Positions 9,202 to 17,049 of a stretch of DNA of 64,000 nt are shown one piece after another. A model generated the notes under the pieces. That model did not search any database and was not told where the DNA came from. It saw only the letters and a list, made by a program, of their open reading frames with translations. The stretch comes from Acidimicrobiales bacterium (GTDB taxonomy: Bacteria; Actinomycetota; Acidimicrobiia; Acidimicrobiales; Aldehydirespiratoraceae), in assembly GCA_029263215.1 (NCBI GenBank), contig JAJCXY010000003.1:1-64000 (forward strand). The letters run 5' to 3'. How positions within the stretch are numbered: position 1 is the first letter of the stretch; the number at the start of each line of letters is the position of its first letter. The translations under genes and the position numbers were made by a program.

Positions 9202-10135
9202 GGACTCCACCCCCGATATTCCCCGCACCGGCATGAGCCGGGAGGCGAGGCAATGGCTCGCGTCCAACCCCCCGACTGTTCGCCGTGTTGTCACCGTCCA
9301 GAACGCGGCAGAGATCCGGGCCGAAATCGCGGCGGGTTACGCAGCCGCGATCGCCGCAGTCAGACTAGAGCTCCAACCCCGCGAAACCGAAGTAGAGGTG
9401 GGCGGCGTTCCCTGCCTCGAGGTCGTTTCCGGCTCCTCGAGGGCAAGCGGCGACACCGCAGTGATGTACTGCTTCGGCGGGGGTTACACGGCGGGCTCAC
9501 CCGAGGAGGACCTCGTCATCTCGGCCGTCATCGCCGCCGCCACAGGAGCACGGATCGTCGCACCGCGATACCCGCTCGCCCCGGAGCATCGGTTTCCGGC
9601 TGCACCCGACAGCGCCTTGGCCGTGTATCGAGAACTCCTCACCACCCACGGACCGAAGGGCTTGGCGGTGGCCGGCGAGTCGGCCGGCGGAAACCTCGCC
9701 CTCGTCTCCCTGCTGCGGGCACGAGACGAGGGCCTCGCGATGCCGTCGGCCCTGGCCCTCCTGTCGCCTTGGGGTGATGCCACTTACTCCGGCGACAGCC
9801 AGGTCGCCGACCGCGACCCGACCCTCGTTATGGCCACCGACCGTTTGGAGCCCGCCGCGGCCGACTACTACGGTGAGGCCAGCCCGACTGACCCACTGGT
9901 TTCGCCGATCTTCGGCGACTTCGCCGGGTTCCCCCCGACGTTCATCACCAGCGGCACGAGAGATCTACTCCTCTCGGACAGTGTGAGGCTCGCCACCGCG
10001 ATGAGAGCGGACGACGTCGAAGTCGACCTCAGGGTGTGGGAGGGCATGTGGCACGTCTTCGAGTTCTACCGTGAACTCCCCGAGGCAAGAGCATCGATGC
10101 AGCAGGTGGCCAGCTTCTTGTCCGACCACTTCTAA
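9200..10135 (+). CDS. Alpha/beta hydrolase, hormone-sensitive-lipase type esterase
   Basis: The product is about 311 aa. It has a GGG oxyanion loop (YCFGGGY, with Phe replacing the usual His of HGGG), the nucleophile elbow GESAGG, an Asp in SGTRDLLL and a His in MWHVFEF, completing the triad of the HSL/acetyl-esterase family. An ATG at 9233 (MSREARQW) would give a shorter N-terminus and leave room for a promoter; neither start has a clear ribosome site. Substrates are probably short acyl esters. It is convergent with the MFS gene, the stops overlapping by 3 bases. Confidence 0.82.
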   Translation: MDSTPDIPRTGMSREARQWLASNPPTVRRVVTVQNAAEIRAEIAAGYAAAIAAVRLELQPRETEVEVGGVPCLEVVSGSSRASGDTAVMYCFGGGYTAGSPEEDLVISAVIAAATGARIVAPRYPLAPEHRFPAAPDSALAVYRELLTTHGPKGLAVAGESAGGNLALVSLLRARDEGLAMPSALALLSPWGDATYSGDSQVADRDPTLVMATDRLEPAAADYYGEASPTDPLVSPIFGDFAGFPPTFITSGTRDLLLSDSVRLATAMRADDVEVDLRVWEGMWHVFEFYRELPEARASMQQVASFLSDHF

Positions 10136-12321
10136 CCCCCGAGACCGCTCAGGATCGCCTTGAGCGATTCCAACCCGGCGGCCAATGAATCAGCCAGAGC
10201 CGCCAACTCGGTGTTGGCCACCTCGAGACTTATCGGGACATCGACCTTGATGGGTATGTCGGTGGCAATCGGGATCGACTCCTTGATGGGAATCTCCACC
10301 TGAATATCGATCGGAACGTCGAGGTCGACAGGAACCGTGACATCCACCGGGATATCTATCCCGAGGGGTCCCGCGATCGTGATCGTGGTGTCGATCGTCT
10401 CGGTGATCGGGATGGAGGTCTTGATCGGCACCTCCACCACCCGCTCGAAAGCCACCTCGGTGTCGATCGACACCGTCTCGTCGACCTTCACCGTGAACTC
10501 GATGAGTGAATCCGAGAAGGTCTCGAGTCCCTCGATGGCGGAGTCGAGACCATCGGCCACCGTGGGCTGAAGCTCGAGCAGCTGCTCCTGGAATCCTTGC
10601 ACCTGGGCGGCAAAGAGGGCCGAGCCCGCCTCGACCCGGGCGAGGTCGGCCCGAGTGTCGTCGAGATCCGACGACAGCCGGTTCACCCATGTGAGCGCGC
10701 CGAGGAGGGCCACGAACATCACGCCAACGGCGACGACGAGGGCGATTGTCCTGCGATCGGTTTTCATGAGTGGTTCCCCTGTCGTGTCGTCGGACTCGTC
10801 GCCAGTGCCGGCGATCGAGCCACGGAGCATGAGTGCCAGCACGACCCCGATCGCCACCAGCGCCGCGGTGGCGAGGAAGGTCTCGGTGATTGCACTGGCG
10901 GTGAGATCCTGCTGAGCAGCGATGAGAGCCTCTTCGAAGCCAGGGTCGGTGATCGACGGAAGCTCGAGATCGGCCCGCAGCGAGTTGAAACGGGCGAGTG
11001 CCCAGGCAGTGAGCGCGGCCAGACCAACGCTGAACCCGATCAAGCGAACCACCATCACGGTGGCCGCCGCGCTCCCCCGCTTGTCGGGTGGGGCTTGGTC
11101 GACCACCACCGAGGTGGTGGGTGCCACGGTCGCGCCCAACCCTAGGCCGAGCACGGCGAGCATTACGGCCAGAGCCGGCCGCGACGAATCGGCTCCCCAA
11201 CTCAACCCCATCAAAAGGTAGGCGACAGCGGCGGCTACGAGCCCACCGACTACGGGCCACCGGTATCCGACCCTCTCGGTGAGACGGCCACCGACGTAGG
11301 AGGTGATGGCCATGCCAGCCGTCATCGACGACAGGAGCCATCCTGCCACCACCGCCGAACGTTCGAGATCGATCTCCACCGCGTTGACGAAGATCGGCAC
11401 GTCGACCATCGCGATCACCAGGGCCGCGCCCACGATGAAATTCACGACCAGAGCCAGACCGACAGTGGGGCCGGCCAGCAGCCCTCGATCGAGCACGGGA
11501 TCATCGCTGGTGCGCTGGTGGCGCACGAACACCAAGCCGAGGATCACCGCCAAGGGATAGAGGAGGCGGAAGTCGAAGCCTGATCCACCCCGAAGTTCTT
11601 CGAGGCCCGACACGCTCTGCACCTCGGCGTTGCCGAGCAGGGCGAGATCGAGACTGACAAGGGCGCCGGTGAGCAGACCGGCTCCCACCCAGTCGACCCG
11701 CCGACTGCGGTCGGGCCGGTGGTGGTCAGACAGGGCCCACCAGACCCACACCAGGCCCCCGAGGGCCAGTGGAACGTTGAGCCAGAACTGGGTCTGCCAG
11801 TTGAAGAACCGAACGAGGACGGCACCGTAGAGAGGTCCCCACACCCAACCGAGGGTTTCGATCGCGGCGAGAGTTCCGAGCGCCCGGGCTCGAGAGCGCA
11901 CCGGATAGACATCGCCGACCACCGCCAAAGCCACCGGCACCATCGCGCCACCTCCGAGAGCGGTGAGCACACGTCCGACGAGGAAGGGCCCGAGCGACGA
12001 GGAAAGGGGGATGACGACGGTGCCGACGAGAAAGACCAGGTAGGCCCCGACGAAAACCTGGCGACGACCGTAGACATCGCTGAGCCGACCCGCGATCGGC
12101 ATCGCCGCCACGAACGCCACCAGGTAGGCATTCACGACCCAAGCCGCGTCGTCGAGGCCATCAGGGAGAACCAGCCCGAGATCATTGATGATCGGGCGCA
12201 GCATCGTCGTGACGACGGTGAGATCGTCCGCCGCGACAAATACCGCGAAACCCACAGCCGCCAAGATCGCCCGGGCGCTCCGCTCGTCCGGTGCTGCGGT
12301 GTCGATCGAGACGCTAGCCAT
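10132..12321 (-). CDS. P55-like MFS exporter fused to a membrane-anchored repeat domain
   Basis: Residues about 1-505 form a 14-helix DHA2-type MFS transporter, with the motif-A-like GRLSDVYGRRQVF and the antiporter motif C region. After a short acidic linker (SIAGTGDESDDTTGEPL) a further 211 residues follow in the same frame: a fifteenth helix starting MKTDRRT, a heptad-like region, then a stretch of alternating hydrophobic residues with repeated D/E-x-P-I/V units and a duplicated block (EVPIKTSIPI and EIPIKESIPI). With 14 helices both MFS ends are cytosolic, so helix 15 places the extra domain outside. The start overlaps the lipoprotein gene by 8 bases. That pairing matches mycobacterial LprG-Rv1410c (P55), which moves lipids to the cell envelope. 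Confidence 0.85.
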   Translation of the reverse strand: MASVSIDTAAPDERSARAILAAVGFAVFVAADDLTVVTTMLRPIINDLGLVLPDGLDDAAWVVNAYLVAFVAAMPIAGRLSDVYGRRQVFVGAYLVFLVGTVVIPLSSSLGPFLVGRVLTALGGGAMVPVALAVVGDVYPVRSRARALGTLAAIETLGWVWGPLYGAVLVRFFNWQTQFWLNVPLALGGLVWVWWALSDHHRPDRSRRVDWVGAGLLTGALVSLDLALLGNAEVQSVSGLEELRGGSGFDFRLLYPLAVILGLVFVRHQRTSDDPVLDRGLLAGPTVGLALVVNFIVGAALVIAMVDVPIFVNAVEIDLERSAVVAGWLLSSMTAGMAITSYVGGRLTERVGYRWPVVGGLVAAAVAYLLMGLSWGADSSRPALAVMLAVLGLGLGATVAPTTSVVVDQAPPDKRGSAAATVMVVRLIGFSVGLAALTAWALARFNSLRADLELPSITDPGFEEALIAAQQDLTASAITETFLATAALVAIGVVLALMLRGSIAGTGDESDDTTGEPLMKTDRRTIALVVAVGVMFVALLGALTWVNRLSSDLDDTRADLARVEAGSALFAAQVQGFQEQLLELQPTVADGLDSAIEGLETFSDSLIEFTVKVDETVSIDTEVAFERVVEVPIKTSIPITETIDTTITIAGPLGIDIPVDVTVPVDLDVPIDIQVEIPIKESIPIATDIPIKVDVPISLEVANTELAALADSLAAGLESLKAILSGLGG

Positions 12322-13027
12322 CAGAGCCGGGCGCAACGATGGTGAAGTCCTCGCCGTAGTCGCTCAACTCGAGCACCCAATCGGACTCACCGTTGTCGGC
12401 CTCGGTGGTGAACTCGATGCGGGTCACCACCGCCGTGACCGGATGGATCCAGAGATCGACGGGCACGTCGCGGCCCGCCACGAGGCCAGCGGTGACGGTC
12501 TCGATGCGGTCAGCCGTGGCGGTGCCGGTGAGGTGATAGCGATCGCCTTCCACCCCGATGACGACCGGGTCGACAAGGTCGGCGAGCAGTGGTTGCCAGC
12601 CGCCACGGGGATCGAAGAAGGTGCGAGGGTCGATGTTGTAGCCGGCGGGAAGGGGCTCGAACTCGCCGGTGATCGGGTTGGAAAGCCACACGTCGGGGCC
12701 AACGGCAACCGCTCCGAGTTCGGTCTTCAGGGTGTCGTTGACATTGACCTTCACGATCGCATCAGCCTCCGAGGGCACGGTGAAACGACCCACCACGGCC
12801 TCCAGCGCCAGACTGTCGACGGGGTCGATGTACACCGACGCGCCGGTGTGCTCCAGCTCGAACCTCACCGACGAGACCGCACCCATGGCGTCGGCCGACG
12901 CGGCAACGATCACCGCAACATCCTCGGCCAGCCACTCCCCGTCGAGGCTCGGGTCGCCCCCACCACAGCTCGCGACAGCGGCGGAGCCGAGGAGGACCAC
13001 CGCCAGGGACTTTCGCGCGTTGATCAC
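12314..13027 (-). CDS. LppX/LprAFG-family lipoprotein (LprG-like)
   Basis: The 237-aa lipoprotein begins at a GTG that overlaps the TGA of the metallophosphoesterase gene (GTGA). A short basic start (INARKS), a hydrophobic segment and the lipobox VASC-GGG give a lipid-anchored mature protein. The mature part has the LprAFG pattern: SVRFELEHTG, VPSEADAIVKV, LKTELGAVAVGPDVW, then a C-terminal sheet with ELSDYGEDFTI. In mycobacteria LprG binds triacylated lipids in a hydrophobic cavity and works with the MFS transporter encoded next to it; the same order is seen here. Cargo is unknown, as no mycolate envelope is indicated. Confidence 0.85.
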   Translation of the reverse strand: MINARKSLAVVLLGSAAVASCGGGDPSLDGEWLAEDVAVIVAASADAMGAVSSVRFELEHTGASVYIDPVDSLALEAVVGRFTVPSEADAIVKVNVNDTLKTELGAVAVGPDVWLSNPITGEFEPLPAGYNIDPRTFFDPRGGWQPLLADLVDPVVIGVEGDRYHLTGTATADRIETVTAGLVAGRDVPVDLWIHPVTAVVTRIEFTTEADNGESDWVLELSDYGEDFTIVAPGSDG

Positions 13028-13902
13028 GAGCTGGTGTCGAGCCAGGCCTGCACGTCTTCGAAGGTCGCCCTTCCGGCGAGGTACTCCGCGGCCACTTCTG
13101 GCAGGCGGTGCCTCTCGCTCCATCGGTCGTCATCCAGCCACACCACCTCGGTCTGCACCGATCCGTCGGGCCGGAACTCGTAGCGGCGATAGCCGGGGGG
13201 CATCAGGGTCATCGCCTCGAAGTCCATCGACAGCCCGGTGGAGGGACACAGATGACTCGGGACACCACCGATATCGATGGTGATGCCGGTGTGGGCGTGC
13301 CCCGCCGCCACCGCCCGCACCGTGGTGTCCTCCACGAGGCTTCGAACCTGCTCGTCGTATTCGGGTTCCTCGAAGAACCGACTCGAACCGGGCGGGTGGT
13401 GGAGCCAGAGCATCGCGTGCTCAGCACCAGACGCGGCCAGCTGTCTCTCGAGCCGGGAGTATTCGTGGTCGGTGAAGCTGCCCTTCGCTTCGTGGGTTCG
13501 ATCGGCCGTGTCGATCCACCCGTCTCGGGGATGCAGAGCCAATCCTCCCGCGTTGCTGTCGCCGAACAGGAACAGCCAGTTGCCCACCTTCATCGTCGAT
13601 TGGATCACCACTCCCGGACGCGGGAGATGGGTGTGGAAGGTGTCGCTGCGGTCGTGATTGCCCGGAAGGCAGTAGACCGGCACGCCGAACCCGGCCAGCA
13701 CGGCACCGGCATGCCCGTACTCCTCGGGCCTTCCCTCATTGGCGATATCGCCGGTGATCACGAAAATGTCGGGAGGGTCGGCCATGACATGCTCCGCAAC
13801 AGCCGCGAAAGACTCCGTCGTGTCGCGCCATCCATAGCCGCCGGCCGAAGTGCTGATGTGCAGATCAGAGAGTTGGGCGACTCTCAAGGGTGCGTCCGGC
13901 AT
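13024..13902 (-). CDS. Calcineurin-like metallophosphoesterase
   Basis: The 292-aa protein contains all five dimetal motifs in order: DLHI (residues 12-15), GDIANE, GNHD, a metal-binding His in LWLHHPP, and GHAHTG. The arrangement resembles class III cyclic-nucleotide or phospholipid-type phosphodiesterases (CpdA/GpdQ-like). It is the first gene of a three-gene minus-strand operon with the lipoprotein and the MFS transporter. There is no signal peptide, so it acts in the cytoplasm. The link to lipid export could mean hydrolysis of a phospholipid headgroup or a regulatory cyclic nucleotide; this is inference. Confidence 0.88.
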   Translation of the reverse strand: MPDAPLRVAQLSDLHISTSAGGYGWRDTTESFAAVAEHVMADPPDIFVITGDIANEGRPEEYGHAGAVLAGFGVPVYCLPGNHDRSDTFHTHLPRPGVVIQSTMKVGNWLFLFGDSNAGGLALHPRDGWIDTADRTHEAKGSFTDHEYSRLERQLAASGAEHAMLWLHHPPGSSRFFEEPEYDEQVRSLVEDTTVRAVAAGHAHTGITIDIGGVPSHLCPSTGLSMDFEAMTLMPPGYRRYEFRPDGSVQTEVVWLDDDRWSERHRLPEVAAEYLAGRATFEDVQAWLDTSS

Positions 13903-13921
13903 GCTCAGACAATACGCATCT

Positions 13922-14878
13922 TCAGCGCGACCGTGGGACTACCTCATGGCCGGGCTGCTCCGGCTCGTCGTCGATCATCTCGGCGGGAAAGCCAGGGGCG
14001 AGGATCGACAGTCCGGTGGCATCCTCGAGGCGCTTGATCACATCGGGAGACCACGCCCGCGAGCCGTAGCGTTCCTCGGCATCGAGGAAGATGTCGAGGA
14101 GTTGGGGTGAGAGTTCGGCGGGCACGCCGGCCCGGTCCGCCACCGCCTGGAACAACGACAGGTCCTTCACCACGAGGTCCATGGTGAAGTTGATGTCGCG
14201 GCTCCCATTGAGGATCACCTGACTTTCGGTCTCGTGAACGAACGAGTTTCCCGACGAGATCCGTATCGCCTCATAGGTGGTGCTGAGGTCCATGCCGGCC
14301 GCCTTGGCGGTGACGAGCGCTTCGCTCAGCGAGACCAGGTTGGCCGAGGCCAGATAGTTGGTGACCACCTTGAGCACCGACGCCGACCCGAGAGGCCCCG
14401 TGTGGAGGATCTGGCGACCCATGGTGGAAAGAACCGGGATCACCCGGTCGAAGACATCGCGGTTGCATCCGGCGAAGATGGCGATGTTGCCGGTGGCAGC
14501 TCGGTGACATCCTCCCGACACCGGACAATCCACAGCCGATGCTCCCACCGCTTCGACGAGCTCTGCCAGCCGGCGCACCTCCGCCTCATCGGTGGTGGAC
14601 ATCTCGGCCCAGATCTTGCCCCTACCGAGGCCGGCGAGGAGGCCGTCTTCGGCTTCCATCACCGCGGCGGAAGCGGCCGGCGAGGGCAGGCAGGTGATGA
14701 CGAGATCACATTTCTCAGCCATGGCTCGGGGCGATTCCCCCCAGGCGGCCCCGGCCGCGAGGAGAGGCTCGGCGGCGGCAGGGGTGAGGTCTCGAACCGT
14801 GAGGTCGTAGCCGTTGCGGAGCAGGGAGCCCGCGAGCTTCCCGCCCGCGTTTCCGAGCCCGATGAATCCCACCAACAT
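13922..14878 (-). CDS. 3-hydroxyisobutyrate dehydrogenase family NAD(P)-dependent oxidoreductase
   Basis: The 318-aa protein opens with the Rossmann motif GFIGLGNAGGKLA and has the family substrate motif DCPVSGG, the catalytic Lys in LKVVTNYLASAN, and the C-terminal KDLSLFQAVADRAGV helix typical of beta-hydroxyacid dehydrogenases. The Arg after the second strand (TVRDLTP) leaves cofactor preference open. The substrate is a beta-hydroxy acid, not identifiable from context. A 30-residue acidic/polar C-terminal extension goes beyond the usual domain end. It lies just upstream of the metallophosphoesterase gene on the same strand, 19 bases apart. Confidence 0.85.
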   Translation of the reverse strand: MLVGFIGLGNAGGKLAGSLLRNGYDLTVRDLTPAAAEPLLAAGAAWGESPRAMAEKCDLVITCLPSPAASAAVMEAEDGLLAGLGRGKIWAEMSTTDEAEVRRLAELVEAVGASAVDCPVSGGCHRAATGNIAIFAGCNRDVFDRVIPVLSTMGRQILHTGPLGSASVLKVVTNYLASANLVSLSEALVTAKAAGMDLSTTYEAIRISSGNSFVHETESQVILNGSRDINFTMDLVVKDLSLFQAVADRAGVPAELSPQLLDIFLDAEERYGSRAWSPDVIKRLEDATGLSILAPGFPAEMIDDEPEQPGHEVVPRSR

Positions 14879-14934
14879 GGTTCCCCCTCAGAAGTCGGTA
14901 CCCGGTACCCCGGGTGGAGAAAGATTACAGGTGG

Positions 14935-15651
14935 TCAGTCGGAGTCGACGGAATCAGGGCTGTCGAAGCTCACCGAACTGTCGAGGCTCACCGATGTGTC
15001 GAGACTGTCGTCGGTGAACGGGATGTCGGGCACAACGCCAGGGTCGAGCGGATCACCGCCGAAAGCGATCTCGTCGCCGTCGCCGTAGCCATCGCGGTCG
15101 GTGTCCCAGTGGAGCGGATCGGTCTTGTAGGTGTTGAACTCATCACCGTCGTTGAGCCGATCATCATCAGTGTCGGGATCGCGGGGATCGGTGCCGTGGA
15201 TGGTGTACTCGTCGCCGTCGGAGAGCCCGTCATGGTCGGTATCGGACTCCAAGGGATTGGTGCGCAGTTCCTCGAGTTCGAAGCCGTCGGGCAAGCCGTC
15301 GCCATCGGTGTCGGGATTGAGCGGATCGCTTCCGAACTTCACCTCCTGATAGTCGGTGAGGCCATCGGCGTCGGAGTCGGGGTTGAGCGGGTCGGTGCCC
15401 AGCTCCGCCTCTTCGATATCGCTGAGACCGTCGCCATCGGCATCGAACGGCGACGAGAAGCTGTCGTCGACATCGACGGTGGTGGCTGTGTAGTGAGCCA
15501 GCGGCCGAACGGTGCCGGCCTGAGCGATCGAGACCGTGTCGCGCAACGACACATCGCCACCGCTCGATTCCGCGGCAACTGCCACCGAGCCAAAGGCGAC
15601 GCTCACACCGACGGCACCTCCAACGAGCTTCATCGGTCTGGTGATGTCCAC
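14935..15651 (-). CDS. Secreted thrombospondin type 3 repeat protein, calcium-binding
   Basis: The 238-aa protein starts at a GTG with a strong GAGGAGG 8 nt upstream, giving a short n-region and a signal peptide ([21 protein letters not shown] region). A linker of about 45 residues follows, then six tandem units of about 22 residues, each of the form D-x-D-x-D-G-L-x-D-x-x-E ... TDPLNP. These are TSP3-like calcium loops. The C-terminus is a Ser/Asp/Val-rich tail with no sorting signal or membrane helix. The fifth unit has Arg in place of the loop Gly. The role is probably extracellular structure or adhesion; partners are unknown. Confidence 0.85.
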   Translation of the reverse strand: MDITRPMKLVGGAVGVSVAFGSVAVAAESSGGDVSLRDTVSIAQAGTVRPLAHYTATTVDVDDSFSSPFDADGDGLSDIEEAELGTDPLNPDSDADGLTDYQEVKFGSDPLNPDTDGDGLPDGFELEELRTNPLESDTDHDGLSDGDEYTIHGTDPRDPDTDDDRLNDGDEFNTYKTDPLHWDTDRDGYGDGDEIAFGGDPLDPGVVPDIPFTDDSLDTSVSLDSSVSFDSPDSVDSD

Positions 15652-15828
15652 GGACAAGGCCTCCTCAGAAGAACCCGAAAGGGAATTTCGTGAAACCGCC
15701 CGCTCCACTACATGTTGTCAGCAGATCGACCGGCATTCGGTGATTCCCCGAACGATCCCCGTGGGTGTCATTGTCGGTCGACCGCCGTTCAACCTTGAGC
15801 ACCGACGATCGGGACTAGTTTCACAGTC

Positions 15829-16611
15829 ATGCAGTTCGACACGATCAGATACGAGGTCCGCGATCGCGTGGGCCATCTCCACCTCGACCGGCCCGAGGGC
15901 GCCAACGCCGTCAGCCCCGAGCTCGGACGCGACCTGAGAGCGGTGATGCTCGAGATTAACTACGACGACGACGTGAAAGCCGTGTCGGTCACTGCGGAAG
16001 GCAAGGTCTTCTGCGGGGGCGGCGATCTCAAACTCTTCCATGCCTGGGGAACCGATCTCCCTCGCCTCGGCCACGACATGCTGATGGACTTTCATCTCGC
16101 CATCCAGCTCATGAACCGGATGCCGAAACCGTTCGTGGCCGGTGTGCGGGGCGCGGCGGGAGGCGCGGGACTCTCCCTGATGAGTGCATTCGATCTAGTC
16201 GTGTCGAGTGAGTCGGCCAAGTACACGATGGCCTACACCCGAGCCGGTGTCACCCCCGATGGAACCTCGTCGTACTTCATCGCCCGCCACATCGGACTTC
16301 GCCGGATGCTCGACCTCACGCTCACCAATCGCGTGCTCACCGCCACCGAGGCCGAAGCCTGGGGCCTGGTCAACCGTGTGGTGCCCGACGACGAGGTCGA
16401 CACCGCAGCCGCCGATCTCGCCCAGACCCTCGCCGACGGCGCCGCCGCCGCACTCGGCCAGGCCAAGCGGGTGATCTACAACGGCATCGACCAGTCGCTC
16501 GAGTCGGCCGGCGAGTACGAGGCCCAGGTGATCACCGCGGCCATGGGTAGCCACGACGGCCAGGAAGGCATCGCCGCGTTCGTGGAGAAGCGGACCCCGG
16601 AGTTCGACTGA
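15829..16611 (+). CDS. Enoyl-CoA hydratase/isomerase family protein
   Basis: The 260-aa crotonase-fold protein has the CoA and oxyanion-hole segments (GKVFCGGGDLK and GAAGGAG). At the two catalytic Glu positions of classical hydratase it reads ARAGVTPDGTSSY, with only an Asp in the region, so isomerase or PaaG-like activity is likelier than classical hydration. The C-terminal EGIAAFVEKRTPEF is standard. It is transcribed alone; the 177 bases upstream contain the divergent start region of the TSP3 protein gene. Confidence 0.82.
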   Translation: MQFDTIRYEVRDRVGHLHLDRPEGANAVSPELGRDLRAVMLEINYDDDVKAVSVTAEGKVFCGGGDLKLFHAWGTDLPRLGHDMLMDFHLAIQLMNRMPKPFVAGVRGAAGGAGLSLMSAFDLVVSSESAKYTMAYTRAGVTPDGTSSYFIARHIGLRRMLDLTLTNRVLTATEAEAWGLVNRVVPDDEVDTAAADLAQTLADGAAAALGQAKRVIYNGIDQSLESAGEYEAQVITAAMGSHDGQEGIAAFVEKRTPEFD

Positions 16612-16627
16612 CGCCGAAGTTCCGCCG

Positions 16628-17029
16628 CTAATCCCCGGCGCCGGGAAGGTCGCCTGCGTCGAACGCCCCTGGCAGGACCTCGCTCATGGGGTGACGCCCG
16701 TCGGGCATCTCCACCACCAGATCAGGGCCACCGGCCTCGTAGAGGAGCTGGCGACAACGGCCACAGGGCGCGAGCACGTTGCCCTCACCATCCACGGCAA
16801 CCATTTCCACCAGGCGGCCTCCACCGCCGCGATGGAGGTCGCCGACCAGGCCACATTCGGCGCAGAGGGTGAGCCCGTAAGAGGCGTTCTCCACATTGCA
16901 ACCGGTGACGATTCGCCCCGACTCAGTGCGTCCGGCCGCGCCGACGCGGAGGCCGGAGTAGGGCGCATGGGCATGGGCCGCCGCCTCTTTCGCCAACGCA
17001 TGGAGTTCTGCCCATTTGTCGTCGCTCAT
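16628..17029 (-). CDS. cdd: Cytidine deaminase
   Basis: The 133-aa enzyme has the tetrameric cytidine-deaminase signature: NVENASYG, the C56-A57-E58 zinc/proton-shuttle motif, and PCGRC (C89, C92) as remaining zinc ligands. It deaminates cytidine and deoxycytidine to uridines in pyrimidine salvage. The frame is open upstream, but the ATG at 17029 gives the standard family length. It follows the PLP decarboxylase gene on the same strand with a 20-base gap. Confidence 0.92.
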   Translation of the reverse strand: MSDDKWAELHALAKEAAAHAHAPYSGLRVGAAGRTESGRIVTGCNVENASYGLTLCAECGLVGDLHRGGGGRLVEMVAVDGEGNVLAPCGRCRQLLYEAGGPDLVVEMPDGRHPMSEVLPGAFDAGDLPGAGD

Positions 17030-17049
17030 AAACCATTGTCGCCCAGAGT

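Noticed and set aside
15005-15445. Periodic DNA repeats of about 66 bp, possibly CRISPR or satellite-like
   Set aside because: The period equals the 22-residue TSP3 protein repeat. DNA copies are degenerate and fully coding, with no spacers.
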